A stretch of DNA of 64,000 nucleotides from Umbilicaria muhlenbergii (taxonomy: Eukaryota > Ascomycota > Lecanoromycetes > Umbilicariales > Umbilicariaceae). This document shows positions 35,230 to 46,606 of the stretch, one piece after another. The position numbers and the translations under genes are program-made. Below the pieces are notes generated by a model. It had not been told where the DNA came from. It saw only the letters and a list, made by a program, of their open reading frames with translations, and did not search any database. How positions within the stretch are numbered: position 1 is the stretch's first letter; the number at the start of each line of letters is the position of its first letter. The stretch lies in contig KK106983.1 of NCBI GenBank assembly GCA_000611775.1, forward strand, positions 93,607-157,606, given 5' to 3'.

Positions 35230-38200
35230 ATGCAGAACATTTCGTTCGCGCCGCCTAATCTAGGGCTTGGGGACAACAAGAAAAGTAGGTCCAATTTTCT
35301 TTGACCGCCATATTGCCCTACAACTAGTGCTTACTAACTGCAACCTCAGATTATGTCTTCGTTGATGAGCACAATCGTCACAAGCGGCTCAAGGGTAAGA
35401 CGCCCGACTCGTGATCTTATCATCTGCGAAGTCTAACACTCACCCAGTTATGAGAGCTTGTGAAGGATGTAGAAGGCGCAAGATCAAATGTGATGCTGCC
35501 ACGACTAACGCCTGGCCTTGCGCTGCATGTGTCAGGTTAAAGCTGCATTGTGTACCGCCCAGGGTGAACTATGAGCGGAGCAATACGGGTAGTATGCACA
35601 CGTCGGGACTCGAAAGGGTTCTGGTTTTCGATGATTCGAGTGCCTCCGGAGACGAGGAGTATGGCCAGCAGACCAATCTGTTCTCTTCGCAGGAGATGGG
35701 AAGCATTCCGGAGCAGACGCATCCGCCTCAAGTGACCTATGACGACGGGCTAGGCACATATCATACTCCACCGTACAATCAGAGATCTTCGAGCTTTCAC
35801 GACTTCTCCTACGGCAACGTAAACAATATTTCGATGAGCGCTTCAGAGCAAGCATACCAGCCGCAAGCTACTTTCCAAACTCCCAACTCTCAGCATCTTC
35901 GTTCGGTCAGCAGTGATGAAATCTGGTCGCAGGAGCAGTACTCGGGGTTGAACCTGACTGATGCCCTTGGAGAGCTGAAGATAACGGAAACTGGTATCGG
36001 TACGTATAGACGCCAGCCTACCGTTACTCCCTTATTAATCTGTCCCTAGCTCCGTACATCACCCAGCAGAAAAAGATGTTAGCAGAGGCTCCAGCGCTAG
36101 AAGAATTCGAGGTCAGATTACCACCTGTATCCAGAGGTTCCGGATCCACGGTCAGGATTCCCCCAGAGCTTATGCCAGACGAAGACCAGGCGATGAAATA
36201 CTTGAATATCTTCTTTACTGAAATCCATCCGTATGTTCCCGTTATCAGCAAACCCTACTTCTACCGGCAATGGCAAACGAACCGAGGCTCAATTTCACCC
36301 CTGATATTGGAGGCTATTTTCGCTTGCGCCGGCAGATTGTCAGATGATCCAGCGCAAGGTGCACAATGGTTGGCTCTAGCTTCAAGTGTGTAGACCTTTC
36401 GACTTGGCTTCTTACACTGCTGACCCGCAACAGAGCATGAAGATTGTTTTATGGATGTTCCGAGACTTAGCACCATTCAAGCGTTATTACTATTACTCAA
36501 AGCACGAGAATCCGCGCCGAAAAGAGGGTACTATTACAGGTCTTGGATGACCATCAAGACTCTAGTTACGATGGCTAAAGATCTTGAACTACACGAGCAT
36601 TACGCGGATCACCTTGAGGGTAGGCCTTGCGGATCAGACTCAATCGAGTGTCTCACCAAGACACGGATTTGGCAAAATATCTTTATTTGTGAAATGATGA
36701 TTGGCGGACCGCAAGGTATGGTAGTTGCTATGATCGCTCCAGATCAATTTCTAACTTGGAACAGGCCGGTTTGACTGGGGAGTCGATCCCGACACCGTGG
36801 AGACTGGTGTCCACCGATCACTAGCCGGCATCGAGGAATCAGAATATCAAGTATCGCGTCAATTCTCCTACCTCGTACGATGTATCAGAAACGTCCGCAA
36901 TATGACCGATGTGTACAGCAAGATAAAGAAGAAGAAAGATTGGGGAACTGATCCACGCTTTGTTGAGCTCAATCCGTCCATTGCAAAATGGCACGACGAC
37001 CTACCTAGTGATTTACAGCTGCATTATCCATCTGACGGATCACCTCCGTGGCTTCCATCCCATTTCATCGCTAATTTACACTGTTATTACCATCTGACTA
37101 TTCTTATTCTACACCGACCTCAACTGATGTATTCGGGTTCTTTCAGCGCCGACGGTTCTTGGAAACAGCATATGATATTGTGTTATGCTTCTGCAAAGAG
37201 CATGTGTCGAGTGCAAGAGGGAATCCTCCAGCAATTTGGGCTTCCTGGTTTTCTGTGCATGCAGCGTGGCATCAATTTTACCATCTATACCGTTCTTACC
37301 TGCACAATGTTGCATTTGGTATGATTTTGAGGTCTCTCGCATTTTGGTCCTATGCTGATACCACTATAGGTAGCACTCACCTCGCCAGATCCAGATTTTA
37401 ATACAGACGCAAAGGAGTACTTCACACGGCATATGCGAATCCTGGAGAATTGCACATCATCGTGGCCAATGCCCGAAATGCAGGCACAAATAGACGCACT
37501 GCGGGAAGCCTTTTCCGCGAACACCAACAAGCCTTTCGAGCTGAGAGCAAGCTTCCCGTACGGCAGTCCCGGGAGCACTATAACGATACAACCAAGTCCA
37601 CCTATGGAAATGCCGTATCAGCACGAGAACCTGAGCCAACAATCCTCTCGCGAACAGTCAGCCCAAACGCACTACAGCCAGCCAATCACTCCGCCAATAT
37701 CGGCAGACGCTTACGATCCCAATGATGACAAGCCGCCCGTACCACCAATGATGATGATGAATCCGGCCGTGCAAGCCCAACAACAACAGCAGCATCAGGG
37801 CTTACCCAACGGCATCTCTTCCGGCGACGATCTCGGCGGCTGGAACCCCACCCGCATCTTCGAGTAAGTCCACCCTACTTCCCATGACTGGTCCCAGACC
37901 GCTAATTCGCCCAACCACAGTCAGTGGAACACCGCCTTCGGCACCCCATCAACCGGAATCGCCGCCGCCGCAGCTGCCGGCTCCCAGCCCCCACTCTCCT
38001 CACCCTTGAACACCGCATCTGTCCTGGGCCCTCTCGACATCCCCGCTCTCAACGACGCTATGCACCACCAACAACAACAGCAACAGCAGCAGCAGCAACA
38101 ACAACAATCCTACCAATTCACCTCCAGCATGGCGCCGCTCCCGCAGATCCAGCAGGTATCGCAACCCACAGCGCAGTCGTACGACCAGTTGACGCCGTCG

Positions 38201-38329
38201 TTTGTCAGTCCGAGCATGTGGCGCGATACGGTCGCTAGTACGTATGATCCCGGGGGGTTGAAGCGGCGGTGGGATGTCAGGAGTTCGTTTATGGACGAGG
38301 GGGCGGGGCTGGCGAAGAGGGCGAGATGA
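35230..38329 (+). CDS. Zn2Cys6 transcription factor (possibly CLR-1/ClrA-like)
   Basis: A multi-exon gene starting MQNISFAPPNLGLGDNKK (35230-35284). A 45-base exon follows (35350-35394, NYVFVDEHNRHKRLK), then the exon from 35448. The zinc cluster is ACEGCRRRKIKCDAATTN, with further cysteines in WPCAACVRLKLHC. Next come an acidic linker and a fungal-specific transcription factor domain (AMKYLNIFFTEIHPYVPVIS; KHEDCFMDVPRLSTIQALLL; FDWGVDPDTVETGVHRSLAG; DWGTDPRFVELNPSIAKWHD). The C-terminus is a Pro/Gln-rich tail with a run of 13 Gln near 38080, ending GLAKRAR. The zinc-cluster context resembles the cellulose regulator CLR-1/ClrA from memory; this identity is tentative. Nuclear DNA-binding regulator. 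Other exon joins (GI-APYITQQKK and ALAS-KHEDCF) preserve frame. Confidence 0.88.
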
Positions 38330-39142
38330 TGGGGGTACGGATTCGAAAGGTTTCATTTACGTGCCCCCGGGAAATGAGATCGGGGTGGAATGGAGAGTGG
38401 GTGGGGCAGGGAGTGGGAATTGTATGCTGCGCTGGATTCTGGGATGGAAAAATCGGCTGGGGATTTGCCACACATCGATGGATTGTTGGTGAGGGGCGTT
38501 GTAAGATACGATGGATGGCCTACGACGTATGGAATATGAACTTGGGATGGGATTGGGATTGGGATTGGGATTGGGTTTAGGGTGTACCGATACTATACTG
38601 ACTGGCTGGCTGGGTGTCTTCTTGCACAATTTGATGATCAGGTGGGTGGACTGGACTGGGCTTGTGTTCTTTTATATATCTTCGTTTCTGGCGGTTTTAG
38701 TTCGTGTGATAAAAGTTGTTATCATCGTTATTCTAGCTTTTCTGGGTTGCTACTCTATATTGCTGAGAAAAAGATGTTGGGGTCGTTGTGTGGAGAGTAG
38801 GGGCAAAGACAAACATATTTCCAAATGTCGATGTTAAGAGTCCGGTTACCAATGTAGGCATCACTCCATAAGCATGATGTTCACGGATTAGAGATGGAGA
38901 TGGGAATTGTTCCGCTCAATGCCCCGGTAAGGGGTTTGGGTATTTGCACTTTACTATCGATGCCAAACGTCATCAACCCTAACGCCCTATGCTGCTTTTG
39001 ATGAGATCGATATCCGCCACCATGCCTCCCCTGCCCCTCTGCCTCCCTCCCTCCGTTCCATCCCTTACATCCAAGTCTCGTCCCCCCCCCCCCTACGATC
39101 CCGTCATCGCCGTCACCATCACCATCTCCAGTCACGGAAACT
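38330..39142. other. Convergent intergenic region with GGGATT repeat
   Basis: The 3' flanks of the regulator and the Sm G gene. A GGGATT hexamer is repeated about five times at 38547-38577. No gene recognised. Confidence 0.5.
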
Positions 39143-39853
39143 TTAGCCTCTATCCCTATCCCCGCCCCTGTCGCCCCCACCGATGCGCTCGAGGGCTTCG
39201 AGCATCACGACCGAGTTACCGCGGATGACCTGTGTGCGGGGCGGGTTAGTAATCGGTCGCGAAAAGCGGCGTGGTGTTGCTATCAAGTTTTTTTTGGTCT
39301 TGAGATAGGGCTTGTGGAGGCCGGGCGTAGGGGTCGGTTGGGGAATGGGAGAAGAGAGAGAGAGAGATGGGGGGGGGGGGGAACATACAACCATGCCGAT
39401 GCGCACTTTCTCGCCTCCGGCTTTTTCTTCCACCGCTTCGTCCAGCACGATGTTCAGGAAGACCTGGATGCCCCGGCCACGTGTGTTAGCCTCTCGAGTC
39501 CATTTCACTCTGCTGTTGCTGGCGCAATCGCAGCCCTCTTCCCCCTTGATTTCCCCCTCTTCCACGACCTTTCTCTCCTCCTATTTTCGCCCTCGGGGCC
39601 GCCGTCCTCTCAACACCCCTCGCGCTTTGTCCCCTTCAGACAAGCACACCCGCTTTTCCAGCAAGCAAAAAGAGGGAACACCTACATCATATCCTCTCAA
39701 CACACCGATAACCTTCCTACTCCCATTCAACTGCACAAACAGCCGCTTGTCGAGATACTATTTTCCCGATTCTAGGTCAGTCTCTGCTGGCGGAAATTGG
39801 AGTGGGGCGCGTGATGTACGCACTTTCTTGAGTTCGGGTTGGGGAGGCGGCAT
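39143..39853 (-). CDS. SMX2: Small nuclear ribonucleoprotein G (Sm G)
   Basis: Four small exons on the minus strand give 87 residues: MPPPQPELKK, then YLDKRLFVQLNGSRKVIGVL plus RGYD, then VFLNIVLDEAVEEKAGGEKV plus RIGMV, then VIRGNSVVMLEALERIGGGD plus RGGDRDRG. Introns have GTGCGT, GTAGGT and GTATGT donors. The Sm1 motif (LNGSRKVIGVLRGYD, then NIVLDEA) and Sm2 motif (VIRGNSVVMLE) are complete. Sm G is part of the heptameric ring on U1, U2, U4 and U5 snRNAs in the nucleus. The gene is easily missed because each exon is under 90 bases and longer plus-strand ORFs lie across it. Confidence 0.95.
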
Positions 39854-40476
39854 GGTGGGCGGTGCGAGTGGGTAGAGGTGATTTTGGGGGGGGGGGTGGA
39901 GAGCTTTGCGCGTGTTGCGATGAGCTTCAATTGCTGTGGAAGGGATTGGCGCTAGTGTGGTTTAGGGTTAGTGGGATAGGTGGGACGGAGCGGAGGGAGG
40001 TTTGGCCGGGGGTTGGAGATGAGGCTGAGGAGAAATTCGTAGTAGTAATAGCTATATTTATGAAACTTACAGTGGTCTACTGACAGTGGGTTCTAAAGAC
40101 GGGATGAGTTCGAGGTTGAGAGACTAGTTTACAGAACATTGCACCAAGTCCAGTGCACTTTCTCTATCCTTTTCCACTGCAATGCCTGTTTGAATGCCAT
40201 CCCAGATCAAGGTAACTATATCCCCACCGAGATCCCAGAGGGTCGCTGTATATTTGCCTCTCCTATTATTGGGTCCAGATGCCACTGATCTTAGTTGAGT
40301 AAATTTCTTCTAGATATCCCATTCTCAGAGAAGAACCATGTAAACCAACATAATCCATTGAAGGGTCTACGATATGGGGGTATCTCTCTATCTATACAGG
40401 TTCACAACGCTGAACGCCGACACTTGCAGATGTTTCCACCTCCTGCTAGTTACAAGATGACTAACTCGTCATCCCC
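39854..40476. other. Intergenic
   Basis: Upstream of Sm G and downstream of the helicase gene. Nothing recognised. Confidence 0.5.
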
Positions 40477-42346
40477 TCACCTCTCCGCACTATTCTGGTC
40501 TAGCAGACGCTGCCTCGTTCTCTTCCCCTTTGGTTTCGCTTTCGGACCACCACCGCCTCCATTCGTAGTAGCAGCAGGAGGGTTCCGCATCCGTTGCCCA
40601 CCACCGACCTCACTCGTCACCCGCTTCTTGAAGTCCCCTGCAGGCATCGTAGAAGCAGGTCGCTTGAGCAGGACACCGTTGTTCTGTCCATCCCCAACGG
40701 CATCATCAGCAGGCTTAGCATATCTAATACCGGCCACACCCTTCAGGCCCATCTTCCCTACAACCCTCTTATCCAACCCCGGCGGCTCCGGACATCCCAT
40801 ACCTAGCACCGCAAGCTGATTAGCCATAGTAACCAGACCCGCGGGTTGCAGTTGCAAATTTTTCAATGATCCCTTCATGAATCCCAGATATGACGAATAT
40901 GCCTTCTGCTTCACTTCCTCATCAACGTTCCTCGCCATGATTTGAGCCACCGTTGCAGCTGCCTTCTTGTCCTGTTTGATGGCCTCCGTATGTTCGTAGG
41001 GCTCGATGGGAAGCTGGCGGTTCGTGTCGAGGAAGAATATTTCCGCCTGCGTTAGCAGAATGACCGCGCGACCGTCCTTGTCTGCACGTGCGGTACGACC
41101 CACCCGGTGGACATACTGTTCGCCGTTCGAAGGGAGGCCAACCTGGATGACGCAGGTGACGTTGGGAAAGTCCATCCCGCGGCCGACGACATCGGTCGCA
41201 AGCATGATACCGCTGGAGGCTTCTTTGAAGGCTTCCGTGGTGTGTGTGCGTTGTTTTTGATTGAGGCGCGAGTGCAATTCGAACGTTTCAAGAGGAAGGC
41301 CGGTGGGTGCACGGAAGAGGGCGGCGTATAGGGCAGCGAGTTTGGCAGTCGTGCCAAAGACGATGATCTTGGAGTCTTTAGGAGAGCGCTGGTACTCGTA
41401 GTTGACGAGGGAAAGGAGGGCGGTGAAGGTATCTTTGACGGTGGGGATGATGACGTGGTATTGAGGGACCCTCGCATGGGTTGGCGGCTCACTCTGATCA
41501 ATGGTAGAGATCTTAGAGTAGCCTGGTGCTAAGATGACTTTAATAACGTCTCTGATCTTGTCGGGAATTGTGGCTGAGAAACACATCCCTTGCCATCCTC
41601 TGCTCTTCGGCGGCAGTAGGCGCAAGATGTCTTTGACGTCTTGGAGGAAACCTTGCGCCAACATTGTATCCGCTTCGTCCAATATCAGGGTTTGAACATT
41701 GGCAAATCTGTTAACCGTCTTCGGTTCCGTGAGGTAATCCTTGAGGCGCCCAGGCGTAGCTACCAGGACGGTTGGCGAACCTCGTAGGAACTTGTTCAAG
41801 TTTGTAGCGCGTGTCGTCCCTCCGAATGCCGTATGACATTCAACGCGCTTGGGTAGATGAGGCGTCAACTGATCGCATTCTTTCGCAATCTGCAAGGCGA
41901 GCTCTCGTGTGGGAGATAGAATCAGGACGGCCACTTGGCCAGTCGGTACTGACTGGCCTGTAAGAAGAGATTGGAGGGCTGGAATTAAAAAAGCGATCGT
42001 CTTTCCTGTGCCAGTCTTCGCTTGGACCAGACTGTGCGCAGATCAGTATTTGTTGTAGGGAATCCGCCAAGGAGACTCACCAGTCGCTTCTCAGAGAAGG
42101 CAGTGTGGACAAGACTTTGCTTTGGACAGGAGTCATGTATTCGTACTGCATGCCGTCCAGTGCTTTGAGGATGGAGTTGTCAAGCTTGCCTTGCATGCTC
42201 CTGAAGGTTGGCGCACCGGCATCTTGAAGGGTGCTCGTCGAGTAGACAGCTTGAGATTGCATGTTGAGACGGAGGAGAGCGCGTGGCCAGACAGTGTGTC
42301 TGAAGGTAAGTGAGGCAAGATTCCTGACCGGGTATTTGGCAAACAT
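40477..42346 (-). CDS. Mitochondrial DEAD-box RNA helicase (Mss116/CYT-19-like)
   Basis: Two exons, 42346-42081 and 42031-40477 (join LRSDC-LVQAKTGTGKT), giving 606 residues. An Arg-rich N-terminus without acidic residues (MFAKYPVRNLASLTFRHTVW) predicts mitochondrial import. Helicase motifs are all present: Q-motif region (MTPVQSKVL), motif I AKTGTGKT, Ia PTRELALQIAKE, GG, Ib TPGRL, II LDEADT, III SAT, IV-VI region with TDVVGRGMDFPNV and HRVGRTAR. The C-terminus is basic and Gly-rich (KAKPKGKRTRQRLLD), as in Mss116-type chaperones that help group I/II intron splicing and translation in mitochondria. The exact ortholog is not certain; another mitochondrial DEAD-box helicase is possible. Confidence 0.9.
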
Positions 42347-42677
42347 CAGAAGATTGTCATCCGAGAGATTGTGGGGGAAGAGTCATTCACTGCTTTCGCT
42401 TGTTTTGGAAGGCTCTGCAGTCGCGATTCGCCTTCGCGACTGACGAAAGCGGTCGGACTTTTCTGCCGCGTACTTGGACCCTGCCGTGCCTGCATCGTTG
42501 ACCACTTTCGGTCCGAAGCCACTAGCGCAAAGCTTGGTGGAGGAAGCAAACATTGAGCAAAACATGCAAACATGCAAACCTGCAAACCTGCAAACCTGCA
42601 AACATGCAAACATGCACATAACCAATCTGTGCCCTGACCAGTCCTCGCTCTCATTACGCTACCTCAGCCATTAAACC
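42347..42677. promoter_or_regulatory. Divergent promoter, helicase and Ntr2
   Basis: A 331-bp bidirectional promoter containing an 8-bp minisatellite (42566-42619). Confidence 0.5.
42566..42619 (+). repeat. 8-bp tandem repeat GCAAACMT
   Basis: Six full copies and a partial one of GCAAACAT/GCAAACCT, arranged AT, CT, CT, CT, AT, AT, within the bidirectional promoter, about 60 bp from the Ntr2 start. Confidence 0.85.
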
Positions 42678-44020
42678 ATGAGATCCTCCTTTGCCGCCCG
42701 GCGTAAAGCCCGCATCGTAGGTCAAGACGCCACAGATGATGCCAGCGGAGACGTCCCTCCAGCTGGTGACTCCAGCGACGAGCAAGGTAAGCCCGTCACC
42801 CATTCCCGCATCGGACGATTCTATTCACCCCCACCCCCCAACCCACCAGCCAGCTAACCATCCTCCCAGAAACCACTCCCATAGTAAAACGCCCCACCAT
42901 CCCCTCCCGCGCCTCCTCCAAAAAGTCCTCCCTCCGCCTCTCCTTCAACCCCGGAGAAACCCCCACCACATCCCTCAACAGCATCCCCCCCTCCGAACTA
43001 TTCACCCCCAAAAAGTCCGCCCTTAGCCGCCGCGCCATCGAAAAGAACGCTCTCCGAAGATCCCTCGCCCCCGCACCTCCCTCCCACCTCCCCCTCCGGC
43101 CCCCCGACGACGACCGCCCCAGCTACAGCGCCTCCGCCCTCAACGAGCTCCGAAACTCCACCCCCTCCACACCCAAAGACCTCCGCTCGCTCTCCGACAC
43201 CGACACCGACCCATCAGACGCCTTAGACATCGCCTCGAAATTCGGCTCCGACCTCCTCCCACACCAACCCATCGCCTCCATCCCCACCGAGTCCGAGATC
43301 CGCGAGAAAAAAGAACGCCGCGCGCGCCTAGCAAAAGAACAAGACTACATCCCCCTCTCCTCCTCCTCAAACACCAACAGCGCCATCTCCCTTCTCCCCA
43401 CCAAGAAAACGCCCGAGTCCAGACTCGCGCGCGACGACGAAGACCTCCTCGAAACCTCCCCCGAATTCACCGACGACGGCACCCTCGCCCTCGGCCGCAA
43501 AGCCGAAAAGGCCCAACGCCGCCGCCACCGGCTTGAGATGCGCGAATTAATCCACGAGGCAGAAAAGGACTCCGACTCCGACACCAGCGACTCCGAACCC
43601 GCGCGCCACGCTGCGTACGAAGCAGCCCAAACGCGCTTCGGCATGGACGGCCTCCCGCACGCCCCTCTTTCCTCCCATCGCTCCTCCCGGCCCAAAACCC
43701 CACCGCGCATCACGCCCTTGCCGCATTTAAGTGCCTATTTAGAGCAGCTGCAGACGACGCTCAGGCGCATGGAGGAGGGGCGGGCGATGAGGGTTAGGGA
43801 GTTGGAGGGTGTGGAGAGGGGGATAGTGGAGGTGGGGGTGAGGGAGGGGGAGGTGAGAAGGTTGCTGAGGGAGAGGGGCGAGGAGTTGGAGCGGTTGAGG
43901 GGGGATGTGGGGGCGGGGGAAGGGGAAGTGGAGGGGATGGGGGGCAGGGGGTTGGAGGGGTTGGGAGGTATGGGTACGGCTACGGGAGTAGGAGTGGGAG
44001 TGGGTGCGGGGGAGGGGTGA
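42678..44020 (+). CDS. NTR2: Nineteen-complex-related protein 2 (Ntr2 family)
   Basis: Two exons, 42678-42786 and 42870-44020, giving 419 residues starting MRSSFAARRKARIVGQDATD. The conserved NTR2 domain shows in SKKSSLRLSFNPGETPTTSL, FTPKKSALSRRAIEKNALRR, RPSYSASALNELRNSTPSTP, IPTESEIREKKERRARLAKE and the acidic SRLARDDEDLLE followed by DGTLALGRKAEKAQRRRHRL. Ntr2 works with Ntr1 and Prp43 to disassemble spliceosomes. The last 90 residues form a coiled coil (LSAYLEQLQTTLRRMEEGRA) ending in a Gly-rich low-complexity tail. It lies opposite the mitochondrial helicase gene. Confidence 0.88.
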
Positions 44021-44644
44021 GGGATGATGGGGTGGTTTCAAGAGATGGGAGGGGGAAAGGGGGATAGATATGGGCTTGTAAAGTAGGTGGTCTGTGTGTC
44101 TTGTTGACTGTTATATATGGTGTCTTATACCCCTACAACTGCGAGCGAGAGAAGCTCAGCGCTGATTGCATCATCCCCTGCGCCGGAGAAGATGGTACGG
44201 GGTATCTTCTGTGTGACCATGCAGTCCACATCAACCTGGTCATTGATTTGCGATTCCTGCTGGTTGAGACGCGCTTGATATCCATGCGGGCATAAGGGAA
44301 CATTGCAGAGATATAATTTTATATATCTAGTGTCACCGTAGCCGATGTGCTTTCCGCTTGTGCTTGCTTCGTCGGTATAGTTAGGCGCAGCATTTGGTGT
44401 GTGCCGCATTCGAGTATGCTGTAAGATTGCCATGCCCACCAGCACTAAAGACGGGCAAGGGCCTGTCAAGAAAATTTCTGTAAACAAAGGGCAACGCTTC
44501 GGGAGAGTTGGTGTCCGAATGGCTTTCCAGTGTAGGAGACCAGCCACCATCGTAAAAAAATGGCCCCATCTCTTTTCAATCCAGAACCGAGCGAGGAGAT
44601 CGATTTCCAAGATACCCATACCCAACACCACGTCGGACCCTCTA
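44021..44644. other. Intergenic
   Basis: Convergent flanks of Ntr2 and the DHH gene. The minus-strand ORF at 44125-44631 shows no domain and no start context. No gene called. Confidence 0.45.
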
Positions 44645-46162
44645 TCATAAACGGCGCCTTCCCTTCTTGAAATAATTCAAAATGTTATTTTTCTGAGGAC
44701 TCCCGTCCTTCGCCTTCTTCTCCCGCCCATCCACCGGATCCGGCTTCTCCCCCACCCTCATCAACGCCATCAACTCCTCAAACTCTCTCACCGGCACAAT
44801 CCCCCCCGACGCCTCCCTATGCCCCCTCGCAAAACTCGTCTCCCCCAACCTCCTCACCAAATCCCCCTCATCCAGTCCCGCCACCTCCTTCAAGCTCTCA
44901 ATAATATTAACCGGAGTTTCCCTTCCCCTCGCACAGCGTGCAACACGGCACGAGAAATTAACAAGCCCAGGCAAATAGCCCGAATTGGCGACCATGACGA
45001 TTTCGAGGGCTTTGGACTGCAAATGCCCGGCCCAGCGGGTGGCGATGACGGGGTGGATTTGGGCGGCGCTGTGGATGCGCAGGACGGCGAATTTGCCGTC
45101 TTTGCTGAATTTGGGGGGTGTGTGGGTGTGGAGTTCGACTTCTGCGTTGATTTCGGCGCGGGCGGCGAGGAGGCGCTTGTTGGTTAGTAAGTCCTTGGGA
45201 TCTGTGGCATCGAGGAGGGCGTGCCATGCGGAGGTGACGTCGTATTTGGCTGTTCTGCGAGCTAACAGGGGCTAGGCGGTTAGAGGTGGTGAGTCTGATG
45301 GGGGTGATGGAATAGTGGGTTTGACTTACGTGCGTTTATTAGGGATACGCCGTCAGTGATTGCTTTCTTGGAGTGCTTTTTGAATGTCTCGGCCATGTCG
45401 GGGAATGGTGGCTTCCACTTGAGGGTCGTTCCTAGATCCCCGAGGGTGCCCATTGCGCACAGGTAGCCATATGTAGAAGCGATGTCCTCATGCAAGGACT
45501 TGCATATCTCGTAGGTCAGAAGAGCTGACGTTGCTACTGGCGGATAATAGCACGCATTTACAATCTGGCAAACATATTATCAGCTGAGGTCTCATCTACG
45601 GCTGAAGAGGCTTCAATTACCAGTGCATCCTTAGGAAACTCATCAGCCATGTGATGATCAATTATCAAAGACTTCGTCTCCGCTAAATCTACGACAGGCG
45701 GAGCTGCCTTGCTACCCTGGTCCACGACAATTATATATTTTGGCTGCTTGGCCTGCATAGCTGCTCTTTCCGCCTCATCGTGTATATTGGCGCCTTTCTG
45801 CACTAAATGCACGTCGATATGAGAAGAAGGAAGCCCTAATTTAGTAAGCGTGCGGTAGATGATGACGCCAGAGGAGAGACCGTCGGCGTCTTTGTCGGGC
45901 ACAATGAGAACTTTGGACTGGGCGGCTGCACTATTCGACAGGACTCAGTGATGGTGACGGTTTGATCAAGTTAAGCATATGCAAAGAGGACGAACCATTC
46001 TCTCAGAAATTGTCGCGCATTCTCAATAGCCGATTGAGAAGCCGGCCAGATGATGGATCCATCCTCAGCCCTTTGCGGATTGGCATCACAATAATCTGGC
46101 TCTGGTTCTCTTTGCCGTTTAGCTTTGGGATCCAGCGCCGGAGCTGTAGCTTTGCGTTTCAT
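44645..46162 (-). CDS. DHH-family phosphoesterase
   Basis: Four exons on the minus strand, starting MKRKATAPALDPKAKRQREP (46162-45996). Joins are FLRE-C-AAAQSKVLIVPDKDA across a 65-bp intron with a GTTCGT donor, FPKDAL-IVNACYYPPVATSAL and SLINA-PLLARRTAKYDVTSAW. The DHH domain shows VPDKDADGLSSGVIIYRTL and IIDHHMADEFPKDA. The DHHA1 part contains AGHLQSKALEIVMVANSGYL and the glycine-containing GHREASGGIVPV. Such fungal proteins are related to RecJ/exopolyphosphatase-type phosphoesterases; the substrate is unknown. The extreme C-terminus KNNILNYFKKGRRRL looks like a PCNA-binding box followed by a basic tail. A basic N-terminus also suggests a nuclear location. Confidence 0.85.
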
Positions 46163-46606
46163 TGTTTCTAGTAGTGGTTTTCGAGAACTGCTACGTATTA
46201 AAGTTCTTGTGAGGGAGAAGCTCCCAACTGTTCATGGTCTGATGGCGCTGCGGAAACACGACGGTAAGGAAGACGATGTACTACGACTGTTTGCAGAGAG
46301 CATGTGATCAATCAGCACTTGCACCCTTTATCAATGCGCGACATGTAGTCATACCATGCTCGAGCGCTGCGATTATAAGGCGCAACGGCTATGAGATCAC
46401 CACTGGGACCAGCGCTTGGGCTTACCCGTAACCCTCGCGGCGATCTTGTAGGCGCCTACCACAAGTCCTCCTTATCTTGAATCACCCTAATGAAGTTGTA
46501 GTAGGATATCTTTCCCGTCACCTACGCGTAGAACGTACCTATTTTCTCGAACACATTCTATTTGTATCCTCTTTCGGCCTCGAGCTCAATTCAGCTTGAT
46601 TTCGAT
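46163..46606. other. Intergenic
   Basis: Upstream of the DHH gene, up to the inverted-repeat element. No gene seen. Confidence 0.5.

Noticed and set aside
38547-38582. GGGATT hexamers followed by TTTAGGG, looking like an interstitial telomere
   Set aside because: The unit is GGGATT, not TTAGGG, and the run is about five copies in a 3' flank; a simple microsatellite explains it.
39312-39875. A 187-residue plus-strand ORF
   Set aside because: It is antisense to the Sm G exons and has no domain; the minus-strand gene fully explains the region.
44125-44631. A 168-residue minus-strand ORF downstream of the DHH gene
   Set aside because: No domain or plausible splice links; it lies in a convergent 3' region.
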